Assembly (NCBI GenBank): GCA_965215545.1
Contig: OZ244066.1
Span: 1,922,001 to 1,986,000 of the forward strand
Direction: 5' to 3'
DNA length: 64,000 nt
Source of the DNA: MPNP01 sp965215545
Lineage (GTDB): Bacteria; Pseudomonadota; Alphaproteobacteria; Rhodobacterales; Rhodobacteraceae
Shown here: positions 16,202 to 26,078 of the stretch, in pieces
Layout: each line of letters starts with the position of its first letter
Position numbering within the stretch: the stretch's first letter is position 1
The notes under the pieces: model-generated
The model's input: the letters and a program-made list of their open reading frames with translations, nothing else
Told to the model about the DNA's origin: nothing
The model's database searches: none
Program-made: the position numbers and the translations under genes

Positions 16202-19200
16202 ATGACCGCCATCCATCCCATGCTGACCCGCACCTGCCGACCCCGCGCGCTGACCACCGCCCTCGCCCTCGCTGCCTTCACGACCCTCACCGGCCCGGCC
16301 CACGCCGCCGATGAGTGCGGTGCCCTCGATCCGACCACGGAAGACGGCCGCACCATCGAGTGCACAGAAGACAATTACACCCCCGACCCCGACGACAACA
16401 GGAATGGTGTTGACAACATCTTCTACGAGATCGGGGATTGGACCAACCCGGCCGACGGCGACTACAGCTTCACCATCCATGGCGACCTGATCATCCGCGG
16501 TCGCCGCAGCAACAAGGGCCAGGCGCGCGAGGGCGGGGTCGGCCACGGCCCCGAACGGCGGCGCGGCGACTACCCCATCACGGATGAACGCAACACCGTC
16601 GTCATCCCCGCCAACGAGGGCGACGCCGTCTACTACGGCGATGGCCCCGTCGGCGATGACGGCGACGGTCTCGAGGACGAAGACGGCGACGGTGTCTCGG
16701 ACAACATGGAAGGCCCCCAGGATGACCACGGGCGGCGGCACTACACGCCCGGCAATCCGCCGGTCCTCACCAACCCCGACACCCCCGTTGTCGGCACCCC
16801 ACCCAACACCCGCTACGCCGGCATCTACATCGACACCCACCAGGACTTCGATGGCGACATCACATTGCGCTCGGAGGCCACCATCGAGGTCGACAACGAA
16901 CCCTTCTCGACCAACGATGCCGCCCTCCGGAAAGGCCGCCGCGAGGGGATCAGCGCCGATGGCAGCGCCACGGGCATCAGTGTCCTGCATCACGGCCGCT
17001 CGGGGAGCCTCGATCTCACCATCGGCGGGGCCATCACCAGCCCCGGCGAAGGCGTCCGTGCCGAGATCGACCCCCTGGCCGACAGTGTCCAGGACAGCAC
17101 CTTCAAGGATCTTCAGTTCATGGGCAGCATCGGCATCCGTCTCCTGCCGGGCGTGACCATCACGACGTCCCGGGAGGACGGCGACGGGATCCAGGCCTGG
17201 CACCGGGGCACGGGGGATGTCACCCTCACCGCCGCCATCCCGGTTCGGTCCGATACCCCCAACATCGCGACGGCCGGCCATGACGCCAGCGGCATCAGCG
17301 CCGAGGCCGCCGGCTATCACAACATGGATGCCGGCGATGTCACCAAGGGCGACATCGCCATCGACCTGACCAACATCTTCATCAGGACGACCGGCGGCTT
17401 CGGCACCGACAGTGGCCGCGACTTCGGCCCCCCGCGCGATCGCTCCTGGGAGGGATCGCGCGGCTTCAAACTCTACAGTTTCAACCAGGGCAACATCGAC
17501 CTCGATCTGACCGGCAGCCGGGTCGAAACGAGGGGCGTGCGCGGCCAGGGGATTTATGCGGTGCATTTCGCCGATGGTGCCAACCCCGAGGGTGACATCA
17601 CCATCGATCTCGCCACCACCGCCATCACGACGGCCGGCAACTACGCCGACGGCATCCTCGCCTATCATGGTTCGAAAGGCCTGGTGGACATCGATCTCCG
17701 GCGTGGCAGCACCGTTGCCACCACCGGTACCGATGCCCACGCCATCGCCGGCCTCCATCACGGCACCGGCGATGTCGATATCGCCCTGACCGGCAGCACC
17801 ATCACCACATCCGGGGCCGGCGCCGACGGCCTCCGGGGCGGCCACCGCGGGGCTGGCGACGTCCGCATCACCCTCACCGACAGCACCGTCACCACCACCG
17901 GGGCCGAGGCCGACGGCATCTTTGCCTTCCACCTCGGCGCTGTGACGGTGACGAGAGAAAGTGGCGACGGCATGGGCGATCTCACCCGCCATGCCCAGCA
18001 CACCCCGCCACCCGTGGCCGTCTATGCCGATTCCGGCCCCTGGGGCCTGTTTGCCGAGACCGGGGCCACTCCCGGCTCCGATGACCCGCCGCCCACCCTC
18101 ACTGTCGCCGTTAAGAGCAGCCAGATCACGGTGGCACAGGGCCAGGACGCCGATGCCCATGCCGTCAAGTTCGAGGGTGCCAAGGGCATCCTCACCCTCA
18201 CCGACAGCACCCTCATCGGCGGCATCCGCTTTGCCACTGGTACGTACGATGACACGCTGGACGTGATGGGGCAAGGCGGGGTGGACGGCCCCATTGCCTT
18301 CGACGCCGGCACCGACACCCTGACCCTCGACATCGCCCGGGGCCAGCATTTCATCTTCGATGGTGCCATCACCGGTCTCGAGACCCTGACCCTGACGGGT
18401 GGCGGCCTGGCCCGCTTTGCCGCCCCGGTGAACCTGGTCGCCCCCGGCACGGCAACGGTAACCGACGGCACCCTGGTGCTGGCCAGCGGGCTGACCAGCC
18501 GCACGGTCACCATCAGCGCCAAGGGCCGGCTGGTGCTGGAAGCCGGTCTCGACAGCAGCGACCAACTCACCTACGGGCAGATCGCGAGCGGCACCGTGCA
18601 CTTTGCCGGTGACCCGGTGGTGTTTGCCCAGCTCGCCCCCGACCTCACCGCTGACCAGATCCGGACGGTGCGCGAACAGCTGGCGGCCGCCAGCCTCACC
18701 CGCGCGGACCTGCTCCCGACCACCCTCACGCAGGGTGACGACAATACCGACCTGACCATGGGGACCATCGTCATCCGCTCGACGCAGGCCGATGGCACGG
18801 TTGTCGATGTGGGCACCATTGCCGCCGACGGCACGATCACCCTGGATGCCAATCGCATCGCCCAGCTGGTGCTGCCCGAGCCAGTCCCGGCACCACCGCG
18901 GCCAGCCACCCTCGGCCCCCGCCACCGCCTTGTGGCTGCCCTGCCGGCTGTCCTCCTCGACATGACCGCCCTCGAGGCCCCCTCGGCCGGCCCCGGCACC
19001 TGGGCCCGTCTCCTCGGGTCGACAGCCGACCGCACCCGCAAGGACGCCACCGTCCCCACCGCCTATGACCTGGTCCGCCGCGGGGTGGCCCTCGGCCACG
19101 GTCTCGAACTCGGCCCCGGCCGCACCCTCGGCCTGGCCGTCCAGCACCAGACCGGGTCAGCCACCGTCACCAACGGTGGCACCATCGATGTCACGGCGAC

Positions 19201-19741
19201 CACCCTCGGGGTCCGCCATGCCTGGGCCCTCGAGGCCACCACCCTCGGTCTGGCCGCCAGTGCCACCACGCTGGCCAGTGATCTTGCCGTGACGGGCACC
19301 GGTCGGCTGGCTGCCGGCCTGTCCGGCACCGGCCTGACCGCCGGCCTCCGGGCCGACCACCGGCTGGCCCTGCCCGATGACGCCACCGTCACCCTCGGGG
19401 CCGATCTGACCCATGCCCGGGTCAAGGCGGATGCTTTCACCACCGAGGCCGCCACAAAAGAGCAGGCCACCGCCATCAAGGGGTCGGCCACCACGCTGGC
19501 CCTGACGGCCGACTGGACCACCCCGCGCCCGACCGGGGCCGTCTTTGCCGGGGCCCGGCTGGCCCTGCCGCTCGGCGGGACAGCACAAGCCCGGGTCGGC
19601 ACCACGGCACTCACCTCCAAGCCGCGCCCGGCCCTCGGCGTGCAGGGTGGCATCGCGTTTGGCGGCACCGCCATCACCCTCGGCTATGGCCGCGAGAGCG
19701 GTGGCGACAGTCTCGCCGCATCCCTGACCCACCGGTTCTGA
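16202..19741 (+). CDS. Autotransporter (type Va) with repetitive beta-helical passenger
   Basis: A 1179-residue protein. The ATG at 16202 has ACGGAG upstream and starts a signal peptide ending PAHAA. The passenger carries a calcium-binding-type Asp stretch (DGDGLEDEDGDGVSDN, residues about 152-167). Residues about 430-600 contain several repeats of roughly 30-35 residues of the kind GDVDIALTGSTITTSGAGADG, typical of a right-handed beta helix. Residues about 927-1179 form the barrel (WARLLGS, VQHQTGSATV, TLGVRHAWALEA, up to LAASLTHRF with the C-terminal Phe). Expected to be displayed on or released from the cell surface; ligand unknown. The C10 tract upstream may vary its expression. Very long open frames on the opposite strand here are composition artefacts. 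Confidence 0.85.
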   Translation: MTAIHPMLTRTCRPRALTTALALAAFTTLTGPAHAADECGALDPTTEDGRTIECTEDNYTPDPDDNRNGVDNIFYEIGDWTNPADGDYSFTIHGDLIIRGRRSNKGQAREGGVGHGPERRRGDYPITDERNTVVIPANEGDAVYYGDGPVGDDGDGLEDEDGDGVSDNMEGPQDDHGRRHYTPGNPPVLTNPDTPVVGTPPNTRYAGIYIDTHQDFDGDITLRSEATIEVDNEPFSTNDAALRKGRREGISADGSATGISVLHHGRSGSLDLTIGGAITSPGEGVRAEIDPLADSVQDSTFKDLQFMGSIGIRLLPGVTITTSREDGDGIQAWHRGTGDVTLTAAIPVRSDTPNIATAGHDASGISAEAAGYHNMDAGDVTKGDIAIDLTNIFIRTTGGFGTDSGRDFGPPRDRSWEGSRGFKLYSFNQGNIDLDLTGSRVETRGVRGQGIYAVHFADGANPEGDITIDLATTAITTAGNYADGILAYHGSKGLVDIDLRRGSTVATTGTDAHAIAGLHHGTGDVDIALTGSTITTSGAGADGLRGGHRGAGDVRITLTDSTVTTTGAEADGIFAFHLGAVTVTRESGDGMGDLTRHAQHTPPPVAVYADSGPWGLFAETGATPGSDDPPPTLTVAVKSSQITVAQGQDADAHAVKFEGAKGILTLTDSTLIGGIRFATGTYDDTLDVMGQGGVDGPIAFDAGTDTLTLDIARGQHFIFDGAITGLETLTLTGGGLARFAAPVNLVAPGTATVTDGTLVLASGLTSRTVTISAKGRLVLEAGLDSSDQLTYGQIASGTVHFAGDPVVFAQLAPDLTADQIRTVREQLAAASLTRADLLPTTLTQGDDNTDLTMGTIVIRSTQADGTVVDVGTIAADGTITLDANRIAQLVLPEPVPAPPRPATLGPRHRLVAALPAVLLDMTALEAPSAGPGTWARLLGSTADRTRKDATVPTAYDLVRRGVALGHGLELGPGRTLGLAVQHQTGSATVTNGGTIDVTATTLGVRHAWALEATTLGLAASATTLASDLAVTGTGRLAAGLSGTGLTAGLRADHRLALPDDATVTLGADLTHARVKADAFTTEAATKEQATAIKGSATTLALTADWTTPRPTGAVFAGARLALPLGGTAQARVGTTALTSKPRPALGVQGGIAFGGTAITLGYGRESGGDSLAASLTHRF

Positions 19742-19825
19742 TGGGGGTGGGGCACCAACACCCAGGGGATGGGGCGACCGTCGGGTGGCCCCGTCGGCGG
19801 ATCAAGCCATGAAAGGAGAAACGAC

Positions 19826-20002
19826 ATGGGTGAACATACAGCAAAGGCACTTGGCCACCTGATCGAGGTATTGGGTGATGAGATGGACTACCAGCAAGGC
19901 ATGAATCTTGATCAGGTTTCAGTCAGGAAGCTGCAGAAAACAATTGCCGCTGCAGCTCTCCTTATCGAAACCCGCCTGAATGAGCTGAAAGCAAAGCCAT
20001 AG
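19826..20002 (+). CDS. Small cytoplasmic protein, unknown function
   Basis: A 58-residue protein started at 19826 behind AAAGGAG (19812-19818). It has no signal peptide and is largely helical by pattern (AKALGHLIEVLGDEMDYQQG, KLQKTIAAAALLIETRLNEL). Its base composition is less C-biased than the flanking surface genes. It and the next small gene share a leader beginning ATGAAAGGAGA, suggesting a common origin or joint control. No family recognised. Confidence 0.5.
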   Translation: MGEHTAKALGHLIEVLGDEMDYQQGMNLDQVSVRKLQKTIAAAALLIETRLNELKAKP

Positions 20003-20077
20003 AGTGGATCGGCCCATCAAGTGGCGGGCGGTCGCCGGATCGTTCCCTCTGGTCAGACAATGAAAGGAGACCGAAGA

Positions 20078-20299
20078 ATGGCCTACGCATGGGACAGCAA
20101 GGGCAGTGACAGGAATGCCCACGACTACACCGTTTACAAGGACGGCAAGGTCCTTGGCCATCTCCGCCTGAAACCGAGCGGCATCGCCTGGCGACCAAAG
20201 GGCGTGCATAGCGGGCTGGGCAACGCCCCGTACCGGCGCATCCCCATCGAGGAGATCGAGCGTCTTGCCGAGGAGCATGGCGAGCCTGTCGACAAGTGA
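20078..20299 (+). CDS. Small cytoplasmic protein, unknown function
   Basis: A 73-residue protein started at 20078 after the shared leader ATGAAAGGAGA. Hydrophilic, with an alternating pattern (DYTVYKDGKVLGHLRLKPSG) and a C-terminal helix IEEIERLAEEHGEP. Not exported. It lies 37 nt upstream of a lipoprotein gene. No family recognised. Confidence 0.5.
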   Translation: MAYAWDSKGSDRNAHDYTVYKDGKVLGHLRLKPSGIAWRPKGVHSGLGNAPYRRIPIEEIERLAEEHGEPVDK

Positions 20300-20336
20300 C
20301 CCCATCCATCCCTCACACCCACGGAGACCCTTTCCC

Positions 20337-21524
20337 ATGATCCGCACTGCCACCCTTGCCGCCGCCCTGGCCCTTCTTCTCGCCGCCTGCGGCGGCAATG
20401 CGCCCCGCACCAGCACCAGCCCCGACACCGACGACCCCCCGCCACCCCCTCCCATCGTCAACCGGGTCTGTGGCACCGACACCGCCTGCCAGGGCTGGGA
20501 ACGCCAAATCCGCGCAGCCCCCACCCAGGCCCAGCTGACATCGCTTGGGACAGCGGTGAAGGGCAGCTCCCTCTCGGAGGCCCGCAAGGCCAATCTTGCC
20601 GACCTCATCGAGGCGGCCGGGATCCATCTCACCAAGAGGGACGCCCGCCGCACGGCCCGGACCGCCAATCCGGTCACCTGCGGGGCCAGCACGGCCTGCA
20701 CGACCTTCCTGCGCCGCATCCAGGCCACCGGCAACATCACGGACCTGACGGCAATCGAGGCCGAGGTCGCCGCCAGCACTGACACAACAGCCCTGCCCGC
20801 TGCCCGCAAGACCGAACTGACAGGACTCATTACCGCCCTCAAACCCACTTTCATGGGCCTCCATGTTGCCAACCATGACGGTGGTTTTGACGCGATGGCG
20901 GCTGTGCAGGCGGCGCTTGGAAGCTACAGCACACCCGGCACCAGGCCCATGGATGCCGCCAGGCACTGGGGCGTATGGCTCGATGAAGACGACACCACCC
21001 CCGCTTCCTCGACCCTCACCGTCTGGGCCGCTGCACCGAAGGATCATGAGAGCGTCGACCCGTCGGCCACCTTGCGGGACACCTACACCGGCCGGGCCAC
21101 TGCCACCTACACCGGGGACGCCGAGGGCTATGCCCGCCGCGGTGACTACAGCGGCGCCTTCACCGCCCGGACACAGCTGACCCTGGATCTGAGCCGGGCG
21201 GCCCCGTACATCAATGGTGACATCAATGGCTTCGCCTTCCGCCGCTCGGGCTTGGCCGGTGACACCCCGCCGAGTCTCGCCGACTGGAACGGTGTCCGTC
21301 TCGAGTGGACACCGACCGGGTATACCGTCGGGCGGGGCGGGGCCCGAGCGAAGCTGAACACATCAACCGCCAGCACCTGGGCTGTGCAACTGTACCACCC
21401 CACTGGCCACAACAAACCCGTCACTCCGGCGGGCCTGGTCGGCACCTTCGACCTGCGCTTTGCCGGCACCGATCGTGCGGTGGGGGCCTTTGACGCCACG
21501 CGACAACCCAATCCAGGCGAGTGA
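20337..21524 (+). CDS. Surface lipoprotein with TbpB-like barrel (candidate Slam client)
   Basis: A 395-residue lipoprotein with lipobox LAAC (Cys18), started at 20337 behind ACGGAG. The N-terminal part has two related helical units with cysteine pairs (VCGTDTACQGWERQIRAA and TCGASTACTTFLRRIQAT, about 75 residues apart), an internal duplication. Residues about 250-395 carry the TbpB-like barrel pattern: ATYTGDAEGYAR, GAFTARTQLTLDLS, INGDINGFAF, GLVGTFDLRFAGTDRAVGAFDA. This is the second barrel-ended lipoprotein in the array and a candidate cargo of the Slam protein at 23905. The duplicated helical module is probably the ligand-facing part (inference). Confidence 0.68.
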   Translation: MIRTATLAAALALLLAACGGNAPRTSTSPDTDDPPPPPPIVNRVCGTDTACQGWERQIRAAPTQAQLTSLGTAVKGSSLSEARKANLADLIEAAGIHLTKRDARRTARTANPVTCGASTACTTFLRRIQATGNITDLTAIEAEVAASTDTTALPAARKTELTGLITALKPTFMGLHVANHDGGFDAMAAVQAALGSYSTPGTRPMDAARHWGVWLDEDDTTPASSTLTVWAAAPKDHESVDPSATLRDTYTGRATATYTGDAEGYARRGDYSGAFTARTQLTLDLSRAAPYINGDINGFAFRRSGLAGDTPPSLADWNGVRLEWTPTGYTVGRGGARAKLNTSTASTWAVQLYHPTGHNKPVTPAGLVGTFDLRFAGTDRAVGAFDATRQPNPGE

Positions 21525-21580
21525 GACCCACCGCAAGGATCCACGCCGATCATGGCATCTTCAACAGAAAGGACCTGACA

Positions 21581-22057
21581 ATGACTTCCCGACTGACACC
21601 GACGGTGGCCGCCGTGGCCACCCTTTTCCTCGCCGCCTGTGGCGGCCAGCAGGCCAACCAGGCCAACGTGGAGAGTGCCGGCATCGGTGCCGCCACCTAC
21701 ACGCCATCCGTCTATGTGGAACCGGGCAGCGAGGGCCGCTACCAGCGGGTCCTCGCCATCTGCCGCCAGGCCGCCGCCAACCGTCAGCTGACGGCCGCCC
21801 AGACCGAGGCCCTGCGCACCGAGGGCGTGCTCACCGAAGAGATCTTTTCCGGCACCACCGAAATCGTCTCCGAACAGCTCGTCACCGGGGATGTCAGTGA
21901 TGCCAGCGGCTTCGACTTCTTCGGTGGCCTGCTGACATCTGCCATGGCCGAAGACCAGCGGGCCGCCCAATCCACCGCTGCCAAGACCCGGTCCGCCCTG
22001 CTCGAATGCCTGCGGGCGGCCGACAAGTTCGAGGACCACTGGACGGTCCTCGAATAG
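21581..22057 (+). CDS. Small lipoprotein, unknown function
   Basis: A 158-residue lipoprotein (lipobox LAAC, Cys20), started at 21581 after AGAAAGGAC. The mature part is mostly helical (RYQRVLAICRQAAANRQLTAAQTEALRTEG in two parts; STAAKTRSALLECLRAADKFE) with two cysteines and a Gly/Phe patch (GFDFFGGLL) in the middle. No barrel tail, so there is no sign that it is a Slam client. It lies between the barrel lipoprotein and the pentapeptide-repeat gene, both on the same strand and closely spaced. Confidence 0.6.
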   Translation: MTSRLTPTVAAVATLFLAACGGQQANQANVESAGIGAATYTPSVYVEPGSEGRYQRVLAICRQAAANRQLTAAQTEALRTEGVLTEEIFSGTTEIVSEQLVTGDVSDASGFDFFGGLLTSAMAEDQRAAQSTAAKTRSALLECLRAADKFEDHWTVLE

Positions 22058-22084
22058 ACCGTCCCAACCCACGGAGACCCACCC

Positions 22085-23865
22085 ATGCCCCGACCCCGAC
22101 CCCCGATCGCCTGGCTCATGGTGGCACTGGTCGCCCTCGCCCCGGCCGCCACCCTCGCCCAGGCGTCCCTCGAACACTGCCAGGCCCTGCTCACCCGCCT
22201 GGCCCCGAAGGCGGGGACGGGGACGGTCGCCGATGCCGAAATGTGTCGGATGTTCCGGACCTGCGAACCGATGATCCGGGACGTGGACAGGCAGGCCGCC
22301 GGTCTGGTGCCGGACGGCGTGAGTCTCTGGCAGGAATTCCAGAAGGCGAAGCAGCTGTTCTGCACCCCGTCCGCCGACGCCGCCCCATCCCGCTCTGCCC
22401 CCACCCGGTCGGGGCCAGGCGACTGCCAGGGCGAGCTGTTCGTGGCCAGGCGGGGCGCGGCGGCCCAGCCCAACGCCGTGATGTGTCAGAGGATGCGGCG
22501 CTGCGAAGCGGCCGCCGGCCCGGACCTCCGTCAGCGGTACCAGCACATGCGCCAGCAGCTCTGTGCCGGCATCGCCCTGCCGTCCGCCACCGACACCCCG
22601 GGGGCCGGTCGCTCGACTCCGGACGCCGACCGGGAGCGGCGCCGTGAGCAGGAGCGCATCCGCGAGGAGGAGCGCCGCATCCGGGAGAACGCCCGCGACC
22701 GCGACCGCCGCCAGGACCGCCGCGATGCCGACTGGTCCCGCATCGATACGGCCGAAGAGGACCGGTTGAACGCCGCCCGGGAGGCCGCCGCCACCCGCCG
22801 GGCCGCCCGGGACGCAGCACGGGCGCATGACGATGACCCGGCCCCGGCCCCACGGCCACCCCGCCGGACCCGTTTGTCCGCACCCTGCAGGGCGTGCTGG
22901 CCGGCTGTGGCTTCAATGCCGGCGCTGCCGATGGTCTCTGGGGGCCGCGGACGGCAGCAGCGGCAGCCGCCTTTGTCCGGGCCCATGGCGGCACGCCATC
23001 GGGTGATCGCGCCACCCTGACCATCCAGGTGGACAGTTTTCGGGTGGGCGATGCCGGTCCCTGCCCGGCGCCCGCCACCACGGAGTCGAGCCCGTGCCGC
23101 GGTGCTGACTGCGACAGGGTCTGCTGGGGGGATGAGTGTCACAACCTGAACGATCCCGTCACCGCGACCCCCGTCGGCCCGGCCCCGGGCGCCGATGTCG
23201 CACAGGTCACACGGATGCTGGCCGCCCGCGACGATCCGGACGCCAACCCGCTGGACCTGAGCGGGCGCGACCTGAGCGGTGGATCCTTTGTCGGCCAGGA
23301 CTTCGGGCGGGACAATCTGACCGACACCGACTTTTCCGGCGCCGATGTCTCCGATGGCGACTTCACCGACACGATACTGGAGCGGACCAACTTCACCAAC
23401 ACCAAGGCGGACAGGGCCAAATTCCCGTGGAAGGACATGCGCAAGACAATCACCCGGGGGATGCGGGCGGTCGGGGCCAACTTCACCGGGGCCAACTTCG
23501 CGGGCATGACGGGCCAGGCACTCAACATCTCCAACGGGGTGCTCGATCTGGCTGATCTCACCAACTTCAATGCCCGCGGGACCGTCATGGACAAGGTGTC
23601 GATGTGGGGAGCCAGGATCGACGGTCTGCGGGGCGGTCCGGACACCGGCCTGGCGGTGGACCAGCTGGTCGCGGCCACCGGCTCGTTCCTCAGGGCCCCG
23701 GCGCATGTGGTGGAACGGGTCAAGGCAGCCAAGAACATCCTCTCGGCAAAGATGAAAGAAGGCCTCGAGGACTTCAAGGACGTCTCGGCCCGCGCCATCA
23801 GTCTCGATCTCGAGGACGATGGCAACTACATCGTGCGTACCGGCAAATATTTCAAGGACGAGTAG
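22085..23865 (+). pseudogene. Secreted Cys-module/coiled-coil/PG-binding-like/pentapeptide-repeat protein, interrupted by a frameshift
   Basis: Two frames join into one protein of about 593 residues. Frame one starts at 22085 with a signal peptide (LMVALVALAPAATLAQ). Two modules follow, each with four cysteines in the order C-x(19-20)-C-x5-C-x(about 30)-C, then a charged coiled coil (RERRREQERIREEERR). At the CCCC run 22859-22862 the frame breaks. Adding one C gives a smooth PRPPPPDPFVRTLQGVLAGC into the second frame, which continues as a peptidoglycan-binding-1-like unit (GFNAGAADGLWGPRTAAAAA) and pentapeptide repeats (LDLSGRDLSGGSFVGQDF, ANFTGANFAG). Either a real frameshift, a slippage switch, or a sequencing error. 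It directly precedes the Slam gene. Confidence 0.62.
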
Positions 23866-23904
23866 GCCCCGGTGCCGACGGCCCGGCCGGCATCGGACCA
23901 TCCC

Positions 23905-25344
23905 ATGACCCTGCGCCTGCGCCTGCCGCACGATCGTCCGTTGCTGTCGCGGCTGTGTCTGGCCGTCGGCTTCATCACGCTGGCCATCCTTGCGGCCGCC
24001 CTCGCCACCGCCCAGACCCCACCCGGTGCTGCATTGCCCGCCCCCACCCTGGCACCGGCGGAGCGGGCCCTCGTCGTCGCCGAGGCTGACCTGGCCGCCG
24101 GCACCTGGCAGCCCGCCCTTGCCCACCTTGTCCCGCATGCTGCCGACCCCCGGGTGGCCGGCCCGCTCTTCGATCTCGGTCTGGCGCTGCTCGCGGCCGC
24201 CGAAGACCCCCGCCTGCCCGCAGAGACCCGGGATGATCTCCTTGACGGGGCGATCACCGCCTTCCGGGCGCTGCTGGCTGCCAATCCGGACGCCGTCCGC
24301 GTGCGCCTCGAACTCGCCCGGGCCTTCTTTGTCAAGGGCCAGGACGGTCTCGCCCGTCGCCACTTCCGCCGGGTGCTGGCCGGGGACATCCCACCGCCCG
24401 TGGCCGCCAATGTCGAGCGCTTCCTTGCTGCCATCGAGGCCCGCAAGCGCTGGTCGGCCTATGGTGGCTTTGCGCTCGCCCCCGATACCAACATCGGCCA
24501 GGCCAGCGAGCAGCGGACAATCCCCTCCTTTCACCCGTTTTTCGGCCGGTTTGACCTCGTCCGCACCAACCCGCCGCCGACCTCCGGTGTCGGCCTGCGC
24601 CTCTTTGCCGGTGGCGAGGTCCACCACCCCATCACCGACCGGCTGCGGTTGCGTCTCGGGGCCGGGCTCTCGCACACCGATTACGCCAACCGAACGTGGG
24701 ACAGCACCTCCCTGCGCCTCCACCTTGGCCCGGAGATCGCACTCTCCCCCCGCACCCGGGCGAGCCTCCTTCTGACCACCGCCCGGCGCTGGTCGGCCGG
24801 CGAGACGAGTTACGATGACCCCGGCCTGCGGCTCGAGACCGCCCACCGCCTGACCGACCGCACCCGCCTGACCCTCGATCTCGCCCGCCGCGAGCGCCGG
24901 TATGCCCCGGTCGGCCTGCGCGACCGCAATGGCCCGCGTACCGATGGCAGCCTCGGCGTGACCCATCAGCTCACCCCGACGCTGTCCGTCAATGGATCCA
25001 TCTCGCTCGGCCGCGAGCGCCCCGACCAGTCGGATGACCACACCCGCACCCGCGGTCTGCGCCTCGGGACCACCCGCGACTTCGCCGGCGGCTGGACGGT
25101 GGGGCTGGCCGGCACCGTCTCGCGCACCACCTGGGATGTCCTGCGCCGGCGCGGGGCGGACCGCTTCAAGCGGCGTGACACCACCACCGATGTCACCGTC
25201 AGCATCCTCAAGCGTGATCTCACCCTCGCCGGCTTTGCCCCGCGCCTGGCGGTCGGCACCACAAGGCGGACCTCCAACGACCGGCCCTATGACTGGGGCT
25301 ACCGCCGCACCTACGCCGATGTCAGTTTCGTCCGGCAGTTCTGA
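23905..25344 (+). CDS. Slam/DUF560 outer-membrane translocator of surface lipoproteins (type XI secretion)
   Basis: A 479-residue protein with a hydrophobic export segment (FITLAILAAALATAQ), a helical TPR-like N-domain (residues about 50-180: PALAHLVPHAADPRVAGPLFDLGLALL, RVRLELARAFFVKGQDGLARRHFRRVL) and a C-terminal barrel (about 185-479) ending YDWGYRRTYADVSFVRQF with a terminal Phe. This domain order is that of Slam proteins (surface lipoprotein assembly modulator), which move TbpB-like lipoproteins across the outer membrane. Known barrel-ended clients lie close by. Its stop overlaps the next ATG by one base (TGATG), so the acyltransferase is coupled. The ATG at 23905 is preferred; a GTG at 23872 would lengthen it by 11 residues. 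Confidence 0.78.
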   Translation: MTLRLRLPHDRPLLSRLCLAVGFITLAILAAALATAQTPPGAALPAPTLAPAERALVVAEADLAAGTWQPALAHLVPHAADPRVAGPLFDLGLALLAAAEDPRLPAETRDDLLDGAITAFRALLAANPDAVRVRLELARAFFVKGQDGLARRHFRRVLAGDIPPPVAANVERFLAAIEARKRWSAYGGFALAPDTNIGQASEQRTIPSFHPFFGRFDLVRTNPPPTSGVGLRLFAGGEVHHPITDRLRLRLGAGLSHTDYANRTWDSTSLRLHLGPEIALSPRTRASLLLTTARRWSAGETSYDDPGLRLETAHRLTDRTRLTLDLARRERRYAPVGLRDRNGPRTDGSLGVTHQLTPTLSVNGSISLGRERPDQSDDHTRTRGLRLGTTRDFAGGWTVGLAGTVSRTTWDVLRRRGADRFKRRDTTTDVTVSILKRDLTLAGFAPRLAVGTTRRTSNDRPYDWGYRRTYADVSFVRQF

Positions 25345-26078
25345 TGACCACCCGCATCCCGGCTCTCGATGCCCTGCGCGGCACCGCACTCCTGGCCATG
25401 CTCGCCTATCACCTGACCTGGGATCTCGCCCACTTCGGCCTCATCCCGCCCGGTACCGCCACGACACCCCTCGGCCAGACCATCGCCGCGGCCATCGCTG
25501 GCACCTTCCTCGCCTTGGCCGGCGTCAGTTTTGCGCTGGCCCATGCCGACGGGATCCGCTGGCGGCCCTGGGCACTCCGCCTGGCCCGCCTCACCCTGGC
25601 CGCCCTGGCGGTCACCGCCGTGACGCTGTGGGCCACCCCCGACCAGGCCATCCGCTTCGGCATCCTGCACATGATCGCCGTGGCCGCGGTCCTGTGCCTG
25701 CCGTTCACCAACGCGCCCTGGCCGGCGGTCGGGCTGGTCGCTGCTGCCGTCCTGGCGGTCGATGTCCTGACGGCCGGCCCTGCTGCCAACACCGTGGCGA
25801 TGTGGCTGGGGCTTGGCAGCGGCACCCCGCCGGCCAGCGACTTCCGGCCGGTCTTTCCGTGGCTGGCCCCGGTGCTTCTCGGCCTTGCCGCCGGCCAATG
25901 GCTGACCCGCACCGCGGGGGTGGGCGAGGCACTGGCCACCGTCACCCTGCCGGCCCGGACCGGCCGGAGTCTGCGCTGGCTCGGCCGTCACAGCCTGGCG
26001 GTCTACCTTGTCCACCAGCCCGTGCTGTTTGCCCTGCTCATGGGCGGGCTGTGGCTGACCCACACAGGCCAGGGATGA
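25344..26078 (+). CDS. DUF1624/heparan-alpha-glucosaminide acetyltransferase-like membrane protein
   Basis: A 244-residue inner-membrane protein with about seven hydrophobic segments. The N-terminal IPALDALRGTALLAMLAYHLTWDL shows the LDxLRG and later HxxxD pattern of the acyltransferase-3/HGSNAT-related DUF1624 family, and SLAVYLVHQPVLF near the C-terminus is also typical. The family moves acyl groups across or at the membrane; the substrate here is unknown. It shares one base with the Slam stop and its own stop overlaps the metzincin gene start, so the three are made together. It might modify the exported lipoproteins or a glycan near them (inference). Confidence 0.75.
   Translation: MTTRIPALDALRGTALLAMLAYHLTWDLAHFGLIPPGTATTPLGQTIAAAIAGTFLALAGVSFALAHADGIRWRPWALRLARLTLAALAVTAVTLWATPDQAIRFGILHMIAVAAVLCLPFTNAPWPAVGLVAAAVLAVDVLTAGPAANTVAMWLGLGSGTPPASDFRPVFPWLAPVLLGLAAGQWLTRTAGVGEALATVTLPARTGRSLRWLGRHSLAVYLVHQPVLFALLMGGLWLTHTGQG

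Noticed and set aside
16049..19147. A 1032-codon open frame antisense to the autotransporter
   Set aside because: Gly/Ala/Val/Asp-rich with no domain pattern or signal; it arises from the strong C-bias of the sense gene. The sense frame has a signal peptide, repeats and a barrel ending in Phe.
22531..25389. A 952-codon open frame antisense to the pentapeptide-repeat and Slam genes
   Set aside because: Same composition artefact; it crosses two well-supported sense genes and has no recognisable features.
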